This document shows, piece by piece, positions 9,801 through 19,335 of a DNA stretch of 64,000 nucleotides. The stretch covers positions 186,001 to 250,000 of the forward strand of contig CAWCAJ010000002.1 in assembly GCA_963793465.1 (NCBI GenBank). Direction: 5' to 3'. The notes under the pieces are model-generated. The model worked only from the letters and a program-made list of their open reading frames with translations. It made no database searches and was not told the origin of the DNA. The stretch is from CAJQPP01 sp963793465 (GTDB taxonomy: Bacteria; Planctomycetota; Planctomycetia; Pirellulales; Pirellulaceae). Position 1 is the stretch's first letter, and every line of letters begins with the position of its first letter. The position numbers were made by a program, and so were the translations under genes.

Positions 9801-10478
9801 TCAGTCGATCACGCTTTCCACCAGGATCAAGTTTTCCACATTGTGGTTGGCGCCAGGTTCAAAGGCCACGGGGATGGAGCGGTCGATCATGTAGAAACCG
9901 CGACTGCGTTTGGCCTGACCGGTATTGGCACCCAGTTCCACACCGGCACCCCCGCCGGGCAACAGGTTCCCCGCATCATCGACTTCGAAACGCCCCACCG
10001 TGACCCAGATGGCAAATACACTGGATCGTGTGGTGGTGGTGGCACCCAAGCGGCGCAAGGCTTCAAATCGATGGGTGCTGTTGCGGTCGGGATCCGCCCA
10101 GGGAAAGGGCCTGGGTCCGGCCACACCCGTTGTTACCGTCAATAGCGGAGGGCCATTGGTATCGCGACGTAGCAGGGTGGCATCCGCCGCCGTCGGCGGC
10201 TGAGCTCCGGGGACCACCACGGCTGAGTTGGTGGCATTGCGGAACGTATTTGGGAACGCACCGATTTGACCGGCAGCCACAATATCGCCCACTCGATCTA
10301 ACGAGTAGCTGGCCGGGCTTCCATCCGCCAACAAGCCATTCACCTGCAAGGGGGCGCCGCTGACATCAAAAAAGGGCCCCAACAACCCACTGGCCACCTG
10401 CGTGCCGGCGATCGTATTGACATTGACTTTGCCGGGCTCGCGATATCGGGACAGCGTATTGAACGGCGGTGACAGCAC
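9801..10478 (-). CDS. C-terminal part of giant GspK-like protein, after frameshift
   Basis: This frame continues the long frame that starts at 14733. It opens with RRRLNVLSPPFNTLSRYREPGKVNVNTI, read here from a GTG, and holds the GxVNVNT motif that recurs in GspK-like proteins. It ends with a region describing IWVTVGRFEVDDAGN and the terminal NLILVESVID. There is no ribosome site at 10478 and the frame overlaps the upstream one by 113 bases. The switch point maps to a GTC trinucleotide run at about 10483-10496, where a one- or two-base length error would explain it. The terminator at 9733-9769 follows. Confidence 0.82.
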   Translation of the reverse strand: MLSPPFNTLSRYREPGKVNVNTIAGTQVASGLLGPFFDVSGAPLQVNGLLADGSPASYSLDRVGDIVAAGQIGAFPNTFRNATNSAVVVPGAQPPTAADATLLRRDTNGPPLLTVTTGVAGPRPFPWADPDRNSTHRFEALRRLGATTTTRSSVFAIWVTVGRFEVDDAGNLLPGGGAGVELGANTGQAKRSRGFYMIDRSIPVAFEPGANHNVENLILVESVID

Positions 10479-13400
10479 ATTGAGTCGACGACGACAACGA
10501 GGTCGGTTCGCTCAAATGAATCCGCGTTCCGGGGAACAGGGAAGGCGTCCGCACAAAATCCAGCAGGTTGGCCAGATTGGGCGGCTCCGATGGATTGACG
10601 CCCGGAGAAAAGAAGTTGAACAAATGTCCAAACTGACCACCCAACACGGGTGCGGTGTAGGGATCCCCCGAGGCACCCAGCCGATCCAGGGTGTATCCCA
10701 CGGGAGTGCCGACCGTTAACGGCGACGCCAACAATTGATGCGAGTTGGTAAACGGCACATCCAACAACTCCAGATGGCTGGCATAAGGCCGGTTGCGCCA
10801 GGTCAACCCGCCAAAGCCGACCGGTGCCTCGGCCACATTGAAGTCCGGGTGATTGTAGGCATTGTTGATCACACCCATGGACTCGTACATCTCGTACGTG
10901 AAAAAGTGATCGTCCGCCACATTGGGTAGTTGCGGGATCAAATCTTCGGTCGGCGGCTCGATGGGCCACAGCTGGCGACGCTGACGCAGCTGGGTGAACA
11001 AAGGGGTCGGGGATCGAGCGGGATTGCTGGACCGTCCCCGTTCATTGGTAGCGAAAGCATCCAATGCCGAACCAACCCCCGGTTCGCCTGACGCATTGGT
11101 AACGCCGTTGAAGGAGGTCAGATCGATCAGTTGCCGATCCACTGTCAAATAGGGATTGGTGACCGCGTTGAAGGGCAACGTGGGGTCCGCTAACCGTTGC
11201 AGAAAGACACTGCGAAAGTTGGGGGATTGCCCATTGGTCATGATAAAGACTTCCGCACCGTCATTGCGGCGGTCGGGATGATCCAATGGTACGTCCTGGG
11301 TCGCTGTGAACTGATAGCCGTCGGCAACGGCGAAGGCATTCGACAGCCCGGCATAGTCAAAATATCCCTCCACGGGATCGGAGATGCCCAACGATCGTTG
11401 GACTTCCGTGGTGCCACCGGCTGGAAAGACCGTGGTATCGATCGGGATCGACACCACATTGCTGCGAACCTGCGTGACGGCGTCGTTGGGCCCGGAACGG
11501 ATTTCCAACTGTCGGTTGCTGGGCAGCAGGCTGATCCCGCGAGTCTGCGGCAACAGAGTATCCCAAGTTGCATCGTTGCGTCGACCAAACCAGGTTTCGA
11601 AGGCCCCGCCGGTGGCCGTACCGGCCGAACCGACCACGGCATAGCCCCCGGGCGGCAGGAAGGAATTCCCGGCCAGCTCCGCTTCCACCGTGGGGCTGGG
11701 CCAATAGGCTTTGTGACGGCTGCCGGCGGGCTCCACCAGATCATTGGGCCGCGTAAAGTAGATGCGTCGAAACTGCTCGGCGGGATCGATCGCATCCAGC
11801 CCGGGTTGGTTGGCCGTGACGTCCTTCCAGGGCGTGCTGAAGTTGGCTTCGGTGGTCACGACCATCCGCCAGACCGGACTTCCCGGGGCGCCCGAAACCA
11901 GGCCCGCATCCTGCGTCAGATCGATCCCGTCCAGCGGATTCCCGCCCAACTCATAAGGATGCAGGCGACCGGCTTCGTTCTCCGTCCAGGGACGATACAA
12001 CTCGAAAAACGCCGAAGCATTCGGGACCAGGCGATTGTCGAAATGGGGATCGTCTGGAACCTCGCCCCCGGTATTCAAATCCTCCGTGCGACGATCGTGA
12101 AAAGCCACGCTCTCGGTCAATAACAACTGAGGCGCTTCCAGTCCCCAGACGACAAACGTGTCTGTGGTTTCCCCATTGGCATTGGTCAGATCGCCATTGG
12201 ATTCCCAACCGTTGGCATTGAAGGGATTGAAGTCGAACTCAAAGGGCGTGTTGATGGAATCCGAGTCGCGAAAGTCCACGACGTTGACGGCCCACTGCGC
12301 CAAAGCAACCCGTCGCAACGTGCCAGGATCCGTGAGCCCGCCATTGTTGGCGTTGGTATTCGGCACGATCGTGGCGGTGTCATTGGTGGCCAACAAGGCC
12401 AACACGTAAAGCTGTTTGGCAAACTGGTATCGCGAAAACTGCCCGTTGGTCAACGGGTTGCCGTCCCCATCCGCATCCATGGCCCGGAAGGGAGGCGTTC
12501 CGTTGGGGGTCTGCAGCGATTCATTGCCGGCGGCCAGTTCGCTGAATTCGTCGTAGATACCATCCCCATCATTGTCCTTGCCATCGCCAAAGGGCCGATT
12601 GAGATCAAAAGGCAATCCCATGCGTAATTCGTGGGACAGCAGGCTGGAAACCATGGCCTCCGCGTTGGCGGGCGGGAATCCGTTGCTCAACAAAAGATGG
12701 AAGACCCGATCATTAATCGATATCGGTGAGGACTGGGGTACCGCCGGATTATTGGGATCGGCTTCCCAGGGCAAACCGTTGTTGGGGTTGATCAGCGAAA
12801 GGTCCGGTTGCAACCCGGGAATCGCCGGAGTTTCAAAGCTGGCCTGGCCAAACAAATGGCGATCCGCATTACTCAAAAACCCAAACAGGCGGTCCGGCAA
12901 CATGCCACTATCGCGATCGTAAAGCCGCAGCACACGCTCCATTTCCTTGGCGGTGAAGGGACGATCGTCGCTGACCTGGTCCGCCAGGACCGCGTAGCGG
13001 GAATTGGGCATCAATGAAAACTCATAAGGGGACTGACCCATTTCCCGGGGATTGGTCAATCCGGTGTCTTCGATGCGGGTGGGTAAACGGGTTGGTACAT
13101 TGCCCACAAATGAATCGGCAATCCCAAACGTGTAGCGACCGTGAAGATCCAAACCCGTGCCAAACAGTCCTCCCGTCCACAGATTGGGAAAAACCTCGCT
13201 GGCGTTGGCGATGGAGGGATCAGCCGGATACCCGAATTGTTCGTAACGGTTCCAGGCGTCCCGGATCACGCTGTCCCCGGGCAGCAGGTCGTCGCCGTAT
13301 CGCGAGAAAATCAACTCCAGATAATTCAGATTGTCCGCGACATTGCCGGGATTAACCAAACCCGGCGCCATCGAGACTTCAGGAGGCCCCAGATACTGAC

Positions 13401-14733
13401 CGAATGGCAAGTTCCATTGCAACGGATTAACATTACCAAGGTAGTTGATCCCGGAATCACGGGTGCCGCGATTGATGATCCCGTCACTGGTATCGCTCGG
13501 ATCAGGCACACCGTTTCCGTTGGTATCGTCCACATCCGTCTGAAACAGGGTCCCATGGGCATTCACGTTGAAACGCCCGTCCATGTCCAGCACCATATAG
13601 GCCACCAGGTTCTTGTAACGACGGCCATCGATGTCCGTTTGCACGGGGTAACCCGGATCGATCCAGATGCTGTCGGGATTACCATCGCCGTCGTTGTCGA
13701 CATTCAGGGGGTCGTTGGGAGTGCCAAAGGCGCGGAAGCTGCGGACTTGATCCGCCGGCGTTCCGACCGGGTTATAAAGCGTGGGTCGATCAAACGCGGC
13801 GTTGGCTGGCACACCGTTAACAGCGGGCGGAGAGGTCAGGAACATCGTTTGCCAATCGAAGGGGGAATCCCAGTTTTCGTTGACCCCGGAAGCCGTAAAC
13901 GCATTCAAATTCGTGGAATCCACCAGCGAATTGGTCACGCTGCGATTGGGCTGCAACGCTGTGACGGGATTCAACGTGCCCGTCCCGACATAACCACCGG
14001 CGCCGAATCCATGAAAGGCGCGGCCATTGATCACCACGCGGTCGCCCCGAATGTCAGCTACCTGGTACGAGCCCGCCACACCGCGAACGATCGGCAGTTG
14101 CCCGCGACTCTGTTCCTGGTAGGCCGTGAACGTGTAGGGCAGTCCCGTGGCGGTGCCGTTCTGAACGCCACTGTAAGCAATGATCCGCAGAGATGTCCCA
14201 CTGTGTTCGCCACCCACGATTGTCAATACCAGGCCATTGTAGGCACCGGGTAGATCGCTGAGTCCCTTCAAGGAGGTACCGCCCGGCACCACCGGACGCA
14301 GATCCTGCAGGGAATTGGGATCCAACACAAACTCAAAGGCACCGGGGATCTCGACCAGGCCATTTGCGGCACCGGTTCCGGGCAGACTCCATCCGCCACC
14401 GGCAATCACCGTGTTACCGATTGCACCTGAAATGCCATAGCCGTACATGTCCGCCAGAATGCTGTGGGTGCGGAGCACCGAATCCACGTTGCCGGACTCG
14501 GGGCCACGGACCAGGTCCAGGAACGCCCGCTCCACCAAGGTGCGGGAACTGTCCCCGCGGGCGTCAATCCGGGTGCGGGCTTTGGCGCTTTGCGCAAACT
14601 GCTGCGAGACAACGACGAACGAGGTGCCTAGCAACGTAATGAACAAAATCAGGCTGACGACGAACAACAGGGACATGCCGCGTCGGTGTGCGATACGCCT
14701 GGCAGAAAAGCCGGGGTCGATGAAGTCTCTCAT
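10366..14733 (-). CDS. Giant GspK/PilX-like secretion-system protein, main part (frameshifted near 10490)
   Basis: The start at 14733 has a GGAGG five bases upstream and gives the leader MRDFIDPGFSARRIAHRRG before one hydrophobic helix, MSLLFVVSLILFITLLGTSF, as in GspK or PilX proteins. Joined to the frame ending at 9801, the protein is about 1640 residues, several times longer than ordinary GspK (roughly 300). GspK-like features include MVLDMDGRFNVNAHG near residue 400. Several acidic D-x-D-G-D-G stretches (NDGDGIYDEF, DADGDGNPL) could bind calcium. It is last in a cluster with GspE, GspF and four prepilins, so a tip or minor pseudopilin role is likely. The residues after HLSEPTSLSSST are out of frame. 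The same organisation is common in planctomycetes, but the function of the long insertion is unknown. Confidence 0.8.
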   Translation of the reverse strand: MRDFIDPGFSARRIAHRRGMSLLFVVSLILFITLLGTSFVVVSQQFAQSAKARTRIDARGDSSRTLVERAFLDLVRGPESGNVDSVLRTHSILADMYGYGISGAIGNTVIAGGGWSLPGTGAANGLVEIPGAFEFVLDPNSLQDLRPVVPGGTSLKGLSDLPGAYNGLVLTIVGGEHSGTSLRIIAYSGVQNGTATGLPYTFTAYQEQSRGQLPIVRGVAGSYQVADIRGDRVVINGRAFHGFGAGGYVGTGTLNPVTALQPNRSVTNSLVDSTNLNAFTASGVNENWDSPFDWQTMFLTSPPAVNGVPANAAFDRPTLYNPVGTPADQVRSFRAFGTPNDPLNVDNDGDGNPDSIWIDPGYPVQTDIDGRRYKNLVAYMVLDMDGRFNVNAHGTLFQTDVDDTNGNGVPDPSDTSDGIINRGTRDSGINYLGNVNPLQWNLPFGQYLGPPEVSMAPGLVNPGNVADNLNYLELIFSRYGDDLLPGDSVIRDAWNRYEQFGYPADPSIANASEVFPNLWTGGLFGTGLDLHGRYTFGIADSFVGNVPTRLPTRIEDTGLTNPREMGQSPYEFSLMPNSRYAVLADQVSDDRPFTAKEMERVLRLYDRDSGMLPDRLFGFLSNADRHLFGQASFETPAIPGLQPDLSLINPNNGLPWEADPNNPAVPQSSPISINDRVFHLLLSNGFPPANAEAMVSSLLSHELRMGLPFDLNRPFGDGKDNDGDGIYDEFSELAAGNESLQTPNGTPPFRAMDADGDGNPLTNGQFSRYQFAKQLYVLALLATNDTATIVPNTNANNGGLTDPGTLRRVALAQWAVNVVDFRDSDSINTPFEFDFNPFNANGWESNGDLTNANGETTDTFVVWGLEAPQLLLTESVAFHDRRTEDLNTGGEVPDDPHFDNRLVPNASAFFELYRPWTENEAGRLHPYELGGNPLDGIDLTQDAGLVSGAPGSPVWRMVVTTEANFSTPWKDVTANQPGLDAIDPAEQFRRIYFTRPNDLVEPAGSRHKAYWPSPTVEAELAGNSFLPPGGYAVVGSAGTATGGAFETWFGRRNDATWDTLLPQTRGISLLPSNRQLEIRSGPNDAVTQVRSNVVSIPIDTTVFPAGGTTEVQRSLGISDPVEGYFDYAGLSNAFAVADGYQFTATQDVPLDHPDRRNDGAEVFIMTNGQSPNFRSVFLQRLADPTLPFNAVTNPYLTVDRQLIDLTSFNGVTNASGEPGVGSALDAFATNERGRSSNPARSPTPLFTQLRQRRQLWPIEPPTEDLIPQLPNVADDHFFTYEMYESMGVINNAYNHPDFNVAEAPVGFGGLTWRNRPYASHLELLDVPFTNSHQLLASPLTVGTPVGYTLDRLGASGDPYTAPVLGGQFGHLFNFFSPGVNPSEPPNLANLLDFVRTPSLFPGTRIHLSEPTSLSSSTQCAVTAVQYAVPISRARQSQCQYDRRHAGGQWVVGALF

Positions 14734-14825
14734 GGTCGCCTCCACAGGCAGGGTTGGATGTGCGAGAACTCGATGGGAACTCGGAATGGAGATAGGAAAA
14801 GAAAAGTTGAAAAGGTATCCGGGGG

Positions 14826-16055
14826 TTATTGATTGGTCCACAACGAGGCTTGTTCGGCCCGCAGTGTCCTTTCGTAAACCGTCAATACGTTGGGGATCAA
14901 AATCGCGTAGGTCGTGGTCTCGGTGGGAACCGCTGGTGCGCCGACCGCGTCGTTCCAGTCGCGAAAGGCATCAAAATCAGGACCTTGCAAGGTCACGGAA
15001 TGTTGCAGGTCACTGCGATCATCCGGGTCCAGCTTGCTGGCATTCAGCACCTGATAAAAATTCAGCTGAATGTCGTCGAAAAAGGGATCGGCCGGCGCCA
15101 CCGTGGGCGGTTCGGCGGGGTCCTTGGTGCGGTAGTAATTGATCAGCATGATCCAGTCGCCGTTGCGGATCTGGTGTTCTTCAATGGGGGCGGTCAAGGG
15201 AGGCGCCGTGGCCGTCGATTCCGTCAATCCCACGTCCCCGCCACCCAGCAAAATTCCCTGATAGCCGCGGTTGGGGCCACCCCCAGCAGCAGGCGCCGGC
15301 ACCAATTGAAATATCCGTTCCTGTTGGCGATCGCCGGCGGTGCCGACCAAGGTAAAGATGCGGTACTGCAGACCCCGGTCATCCTGGGGAACCACCACAG
15401 AAATCATCGTGTAGCGACCTTCGTATTGACGCTTCACATTGGGAATGCCATCCAGGGAAAAATAAGCCTGGCGAGGGGGACCCAGTTCCTCCGCCGGCGT
15501 GCGGAACACCAGGTCGTCATGTTGCCAACTCAAGCGTCGTGCCAGGTCCAGGGACAGAGGAAACCCGTCGGCGTCACGCAAGTTGATCCGATTGAGCTTG
15601 GGCAGGTAGGAGGTGGTGGGACCTGAGGTACTGGCGACAAAATCCAGGGCCGGAAACTGGCCATAGTTCGGGCTGCCGGCCGTGCCCACCGGGTCGATCA
15701 CGTAGGGCCAGCCCGCCACGATGTTGCTGCCGGCCTGGATCTGGGTGACCGGAGGGGGTGAAGGTTGTGGTTCGTTGGCGCCCTTGGAGGATGGCCAGTT
15801 GGTTTGCGTCAGGGGCGGATCCGAATCATCGAACCAGCTTTCGGTGCGGTGGTAGCCATAGGCCTGCAGATCGGTGAAATAATTCTGGGCTGCATTGATG
15901 GCGTTCTCGCGATCGATGCCCCGTTCGGCGGCTTCCCAGGCAAAGGGAATCAGCACGATCACGCCAAACACGCCAATCGCGGCCACCAGGATCGAGATCA
16001 GCACTTCGAACAGCGAGATCCCCGCACGACGCCCCGAGCGGCAATCGTGGCGAAT
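14826..16055 (-). CDS. Prepilin-like protein, GspI/PilV type (N-terminus probably disrupted)
   Basis: The frame reads RRAG-ISLFEVLISILVAAIGVFG, a class III prepilin signal with Gly at -1 and Glu at +5, followed by about 370 residues of soluble domain. The leader sequence resembles PilV/GspI. The frame is open back to 16061, but no ATG, GTG or TTG precedes the leader; the first GTG (16004) falls inside the hydrophobic helix and would delete the processing site. An ATG at 16083 opens MNPNLKLNCH in another frame. One extra base near 16054 would join it to the leader, so a small indel is likely. The start given here is an ATT and only marks the open frame. The giant GspK-like gene starts 92 bases downstream. 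Confidence 0.78.
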   Translation of the reverse strand: MRHDCRSGRRAGISLFEVLISILVAAIGVFGVIVLIPFAWEAAERGIDRENAINAAQNYFTDLQAYGYHRTESWFDDSDPPLTQTNWPSSKGANEPQPSPPPVTQIQAGSNIVAGWPYVIDPVGTAGSPNYGQFPALDFVASTSGPTTSYLPKLNRINLRDADGFPLSLDLARRLSWQHDDLVFRTPAEELGPPRQAYFSLDGIPNVKRQYEGRYTMISVVVPQDDRGLQYRIFTLVGTAGDRQQERIFQLVPAPAAGGGPNRGYQGILLGGGDVGLTESTATAPPLTAPIEEHQIRNGDWIMLINYYRTKDPAEPPTVAPADPFFDDIQLNFYQVLNASKLDPDDRSDLQHSVTLQGPDFDAFRDWNDAVGAPAVPTETTTYAILIPNVLTVYERTLRAEQASLWTNQ

Positions 16056-16130
16056 GACAGTTCAACTTGAGGTTGGGGTTCATGGGTCGATTTTTGGGGA
16101 AAGACGAAAACGAAAAACCGCAGGCAGGCG

Positions 16131-17276
16131 TCATGGTGTTGCCGAACGTCGGTTACGAGCCAGGGTCCGGGAATCCTGAATCTGGGTTCTCAACGTGTTG
16201 GAGGCACTCAAAATGGGATTGAATTGCGCCATCTTGCCCATCGTCACTCCGCCGTTGCGGTGGTCGATGGTGATCCACATATTGTTGTCATCCTGCAAAA
16301 AGGCGGGGGAATCCAGATTCGTCAAATCCACCGCGTCACCGTTTCCATTACACATCAACAAGTGAATCGGCCCCGAAGGCTTCTGCATCCCCGAGAAGTA
16401 GTTGGTGGTCGGGGAGGTCACAAACCCGCGGGTCTGTACAAAACTGACCGAACCATCGGCAGCAAACCAGATCTTGGTGGAGCCCTGTGTGGGGGGCATG
16501 GTATTCGGATCATCAAAATCGCGAAATTGCCGCCCCAGCCACTGGTTGTTGGCGGCTGCCACATCCGTGGGGGCCGGTCCATAGCCCGACAAGGCCATGT
16601 TCAAGAACAGATTGTTGGGTAGACGCACTGCGCTGGATTCGATCCGCACCGGCTGCCGGTAGATTTTGAAAGACAAGGCACCCGCCGGGATGGGCGGGTT
16701 GGGCAGCGGATTGGCCACGACCAGGAAATCATCCGAGGGATCCGTCGGCGTGGCGTCCCCCGCGATGCCGCTGATCAGCAGTTTCACACCCGATCCATTC
16801 AGCTCAATCAAGTCGCCGATCTGGGTATCGGCCAGGAAGACGTTGGCATTCAAAAACCCCTCAATTTGATTCAGGCCGGGATTATAGGCACAACTGGCGC
16901 CGACCGTGTCGCCCGTGTAGGGGGGGATGGATCGCAACTGGTACAGCACCAGGCCCATGTTGGGCAGATTGTAGATTCCGTTGGCGTTGGCAATGGACAC
17001 AATTTCCACACCGGCCCAGCCATCGAGCGCCGCCCGTTCCCGGGCGGCAGCAAACACCGATCCCACGACGCGGGCGGTGTCGCGGATCTTGCGATCTTCG
17101 TTCAGTGTACGCACCGTGGGTATGATCATGGCGCCCACGATGATCAGGATGGAGACAACCACCAATAACTCAATCAGCGTGAATCCATGCCGATCAAGGT
17201 GTGTTCGGTTTTTGGGATAAGACATGATTTGGTTGGGATAAGGAGGAGATGAGTATCGCTGGATGGTCGTGGGCAT
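16131..17276 (-). CDS. Prepilin-like protein, GspH/FimT type
   Basis: A 381-residue protein whose N-terminus carries the class III signal HG-FTLIELLVVVSILIIVGAMI, with Gly at -1 and Glu at +5. The following segment, RKIRDTARVVGSVFAAARERAAL, is typical of GspH/FimT minor pseudopilins. The soluble domain is longer than usual. The first ATG overlaps the stop codon of the preceding gene (TAATG), which suggests translational coupling. An in-frame ATG at 17225 would give a shorter 14-residue leader (MSYPKNRTHLDRHG) but has no Shine-Dalgarno sequence. It should be processed by a prepilin peptidase encoded elsewhere and assembled in the inner-membrane pseudopilus. Confidence 0.85.
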   Translation of the reverse strand: MPTTIQRYSSPPYPNQIMSYPKNRTHLDRHGFTLIELLVVVSILIIVGAMIIPTVRTLNEDRKIRDTARVVGSVFAAARERAALDGWAGVEIVSIANANGIYNLPNMGLVLYQLRSIPPYTGDTVGASCAYNPGLNQIEGFLNANVFLADTQIGDLIELNGSGVKLLISGIAGDATPTDPSDDFLVVANPLPNPPIPAGALSFKIYRQPVRIESSAVRLPNNLFLNMALSGYGPAPTDVAAANNQWLGRQFRDFDDPNTMPPTQGSTKIWFAADGSVSFVQTRGFVTSPTTNYFSGMQKPSGPIHLLMCNGNGDAVDLTNLDSPAFLQDDNNMWITIDHRNGGVTMGKMAQFNPILSASNTLRTQIQDSRTLARNRRSATP

Positions 17277-18121
17277 TACTGCGTGACGACGGCACCACTA
17301 TCCGTATTTCGCAGGTTGATGGAACGAATGGAAAGTCGGTATTTTTCGGCAGGCCAGGGGCCACGCACCTGACCGGGATTAAGCAGTTGCGTCTGATTCA
17401 AAATCGACTCGTAACCAATCACATCCGCCAGGTCCTGCTGTACGAAATTATCGGGGTCGACGGCAACGACCTGATTGACATCGGCTGCGGTCAGTTTCAC
17501 CAGCAACGCAAATTGCAGCGGGTCACCAAAGGCATCCAACACCTCCAGCGCGCCATCCCCATCGGTATCACCGATCTCCCGTTGCCGCAAAACCGAGGAA
17601 AGCGGTTGGCCTGATTCATCAAAATTCAAGGAAAGGATGGCGTACAACAATTCCGCATCCTGGTTGGCGGCCGTCGCATTCCCGACTTTCGCCCAGTAGC
17701 GGTCGACCATTCTCGGTCGCATAAAATTGAGCCCCGGGTCGTTGACGGGGTAGGTATCGTTTTGCGGAAAGGGGTTCGCCGTACCCACCGGACTCACCTG
17801 TTCCAAGGTGAAAGGGAACTCGACCCGCAACAACTCCGCCATGGCTTGCAACCGCAACGCCTGAACTTCCTGGGGAGTCGACCCGGGCAGCATCCGGATT
17901 GGCAGAATGCGGTAGCGATTTTCTTCCAGCTTCTGATTCAACACACCGGAAATGCGTTCAATCCCGGCCCGCGTGCGGGATTCCAGGGCATCCTGCTCGG
18001 CGCCCGCCATCACGGAAATACCGACCGCCGACAGGATGGCGATGATGGAAATTACCAGCAGCAGCTCGATCAGTGTAAAACCACGTGCCCGGGCCCGGCC
18101 AGCCGTTTTCGAAACCTGCAT
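17276..18121 (-). CDS. Prepilin-like protein
   Basis: A 281-residue protein with leader MQVSKTAGRARARG and mature N-terminus FTLIELLLVISIIAILSAVG, a standard class III prepilin signal. The ATG at 18121 has a GAGG seven bases upstream and lies nine bases after the stop of the preceding prepilin gene, which makes it better than an upstream in-frame start at 18196. The helix is followed by a region of charged residues (AEQDALESRTRAGIERISGV) and a globular part with GDTDGDGALEVLDAFGDP, similar to the calcium-binding or strand region of GspG-like proteins. It overlaps the next gene by a TAATG. Its place in the cluster suggests a pseudopilin of the same machine. Confidence 0.85.
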   Translation of the reverse strand: MQVSKTAGRARARGFTLIELLLVISIIAILSAVGISVMAGAEQDALESRTRAGIERISGVLNQKLEENRYRILPIRMLPGSTPQEVQALRLQAMAELLRVEFPFTLEQVSPVGTANPFPQNDTYPVNDPGLNFMRPRMVDRYWAKVGNATAANQDAELLYAILSLNFDESGQPLSSVLRQREIGDTDGDGALEVLDAFGDPLQFALLVKLTAADVNQVVAVDPDNFVQQDLADVIGYESILNQTQLLNPGQVRGPWPAEKYRLSIRSINLRNTDSGAVVTQ

Positions 18122-18129
18122 GTCGAGCC

Positions 18130-19224
18130 TCACGGTTGGTTGCTGCTGATGAAGTTGTCCACAAAGACATCCAGACGCCCTTCCGAGAAGTTGCACAGGT
18201 TGTCTTCGTTTTCGTATATCAAAGAGTCCTCAACGTTGCCAAAGCTCTCGTCGTAGCCAGCGGTCACCAATTGAAAGCGGGAGGTCTCCAGGAATAGCGG
18301 CGGATCGCCGACGGCCGCGGACGAACCGGGAACCCGGCAAGCCATGCCCAGATTGGGGGGCAGGCCGCCCGTTCCCTGTTGAAAGTCAATCCGTGTGGAC
18401 GTGTTGGCCGCATTGGCCGCCGCGTCCAGATAGGTAGCGTGATGGAAATAGGCGATCGGGGCGTCGCCACCCCGCTGGATCGGTCGCACAATCACATAGC
18501 GGTTATGGTTGACCGCCGCGGCGCCCGGATTGGGATAGGACACATCCTGCAGGATCTCCAGCTGGCCGGCCGGAAAGTCGTAGAACTTCCGTTGCTCAGC
18601 CACAATCTGTTCGTTGTCAGGGATGCCATTGTTATCGGCATCCGCGTTGGTGGCACCAAATCGCGGACCACTCAAGGGAAACTGGGCGTCATTGAACAAC
18701 TGCGTCGTCCAAAACCACAAGGCCACCTGCGGCCCACGCAAGCGTGCTTCCTTGGTCATCGGCCCGGCGGCATTCACCGCCAGATTGACCCCCACATTTT
18801 CCCACCAGACTTGCAACCGGGACAGGTTTCCATCGACCGGGTCGACCGACTGTTCGTTATGACTGGGCGAGATCTTGGCCAACATCTGCAGCAATCGCTG
18901 CTGCACCGTCACTCCGTTGAAAGCTGGCGGCAATGCCTGGTTAAAGCCCAACGGAGAACCATCCGCCCGCACAAACTCACTGAAGTCCGAGGGATAGAAA
19001 CCGAACTCGTCCTTGAACCGCTCGACGGCGGCATCCATCTGGGCGATGTCGGTGGCGGTGGTGGTTTCAAACACGCCGCGACGCACCGCCTGCACGGCCG
19101 GCAACAACAGACCGACCAGGATGGCGATGACCGTGATCACCACCAGCAATTCGATCAGCGTAAAGGCCGCTCGTCGGGGGGACAGGCTGCCCGAGCGGAG
19201 TGAATTCGGTAGAGGAGCAAACAT
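18130..19224 (-). CDS. Prepilin-like protein with alanine at the cleavage site
   Basis: About 364 residues. The leader ends SPRRAA and the mature N-terminus is FTLIELLVVITVIAILVGLLLPAVQAVRRG. Glu at +5 is present, but the residue at -1 is Ala instead of the usual Gly; prepilin peptidases tolerate Ala less well. The LLLPAVQAVR motif is typical of the large family of planctomycete pilin-like proteins. The ATG at 19224 has a GGAG nine bases upstream. A second in-frame ATG at 19239 contains that motif and is less likely. It directly follows gspF (stop at 19336) and is spaced nine bases from the next prepilin gene, so it belongs to the same operon. Confidence 0.83.
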   Translation of the reverse strand: MFAPLPNSLRSGSLSPRRAAFTLIELLVVITVIAILVGLLLPAVQAVRRGVFETTTATDIAQMDAAVERFKDEFGFYPSDFSEFVRADGSPLGFNQALPPAFNGVTVQQRLLQMLAKISPSHNEQSVDPVDGNLSRLQVWWENVGVNLAVNAAGPMTKEARLRGPQVALWFWTTQLFNDAQFPLSGPRFGATNADADNNGIPDNEQIVAEQRKFYDFPAGQLEILQDVSYPNPGAAAVNHNRYVIVRPIQRGGDAPIAYFHHATYLDAAANAANTSTRIDFQQGTGGLPPNLGMACRVPGSSAAVGDPPLFLETSRFQLVTAGYDESFGNVEDSLIYENEDNLCNFSEGRLDVFVDNFISSNQP

Positions 19225-19335
19225 GGGGTTGGTCTCCATGGGTTGAGATAAGATGTTCGATATTGTTTCGGTAAACGGCGGGTAAGTAAAATTGGAGCCG
19301 GGGACGGTCGCCCATCCCCGCCCTGGTTTGCACAA

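Noticed and set aside
11197..14253. Long plus-strand frames opposite the GspK-like gene
   Set aside because: They are antisense to a gene with a clear prepilin-like leader and GspK-like motifs, and have no ribosome site.
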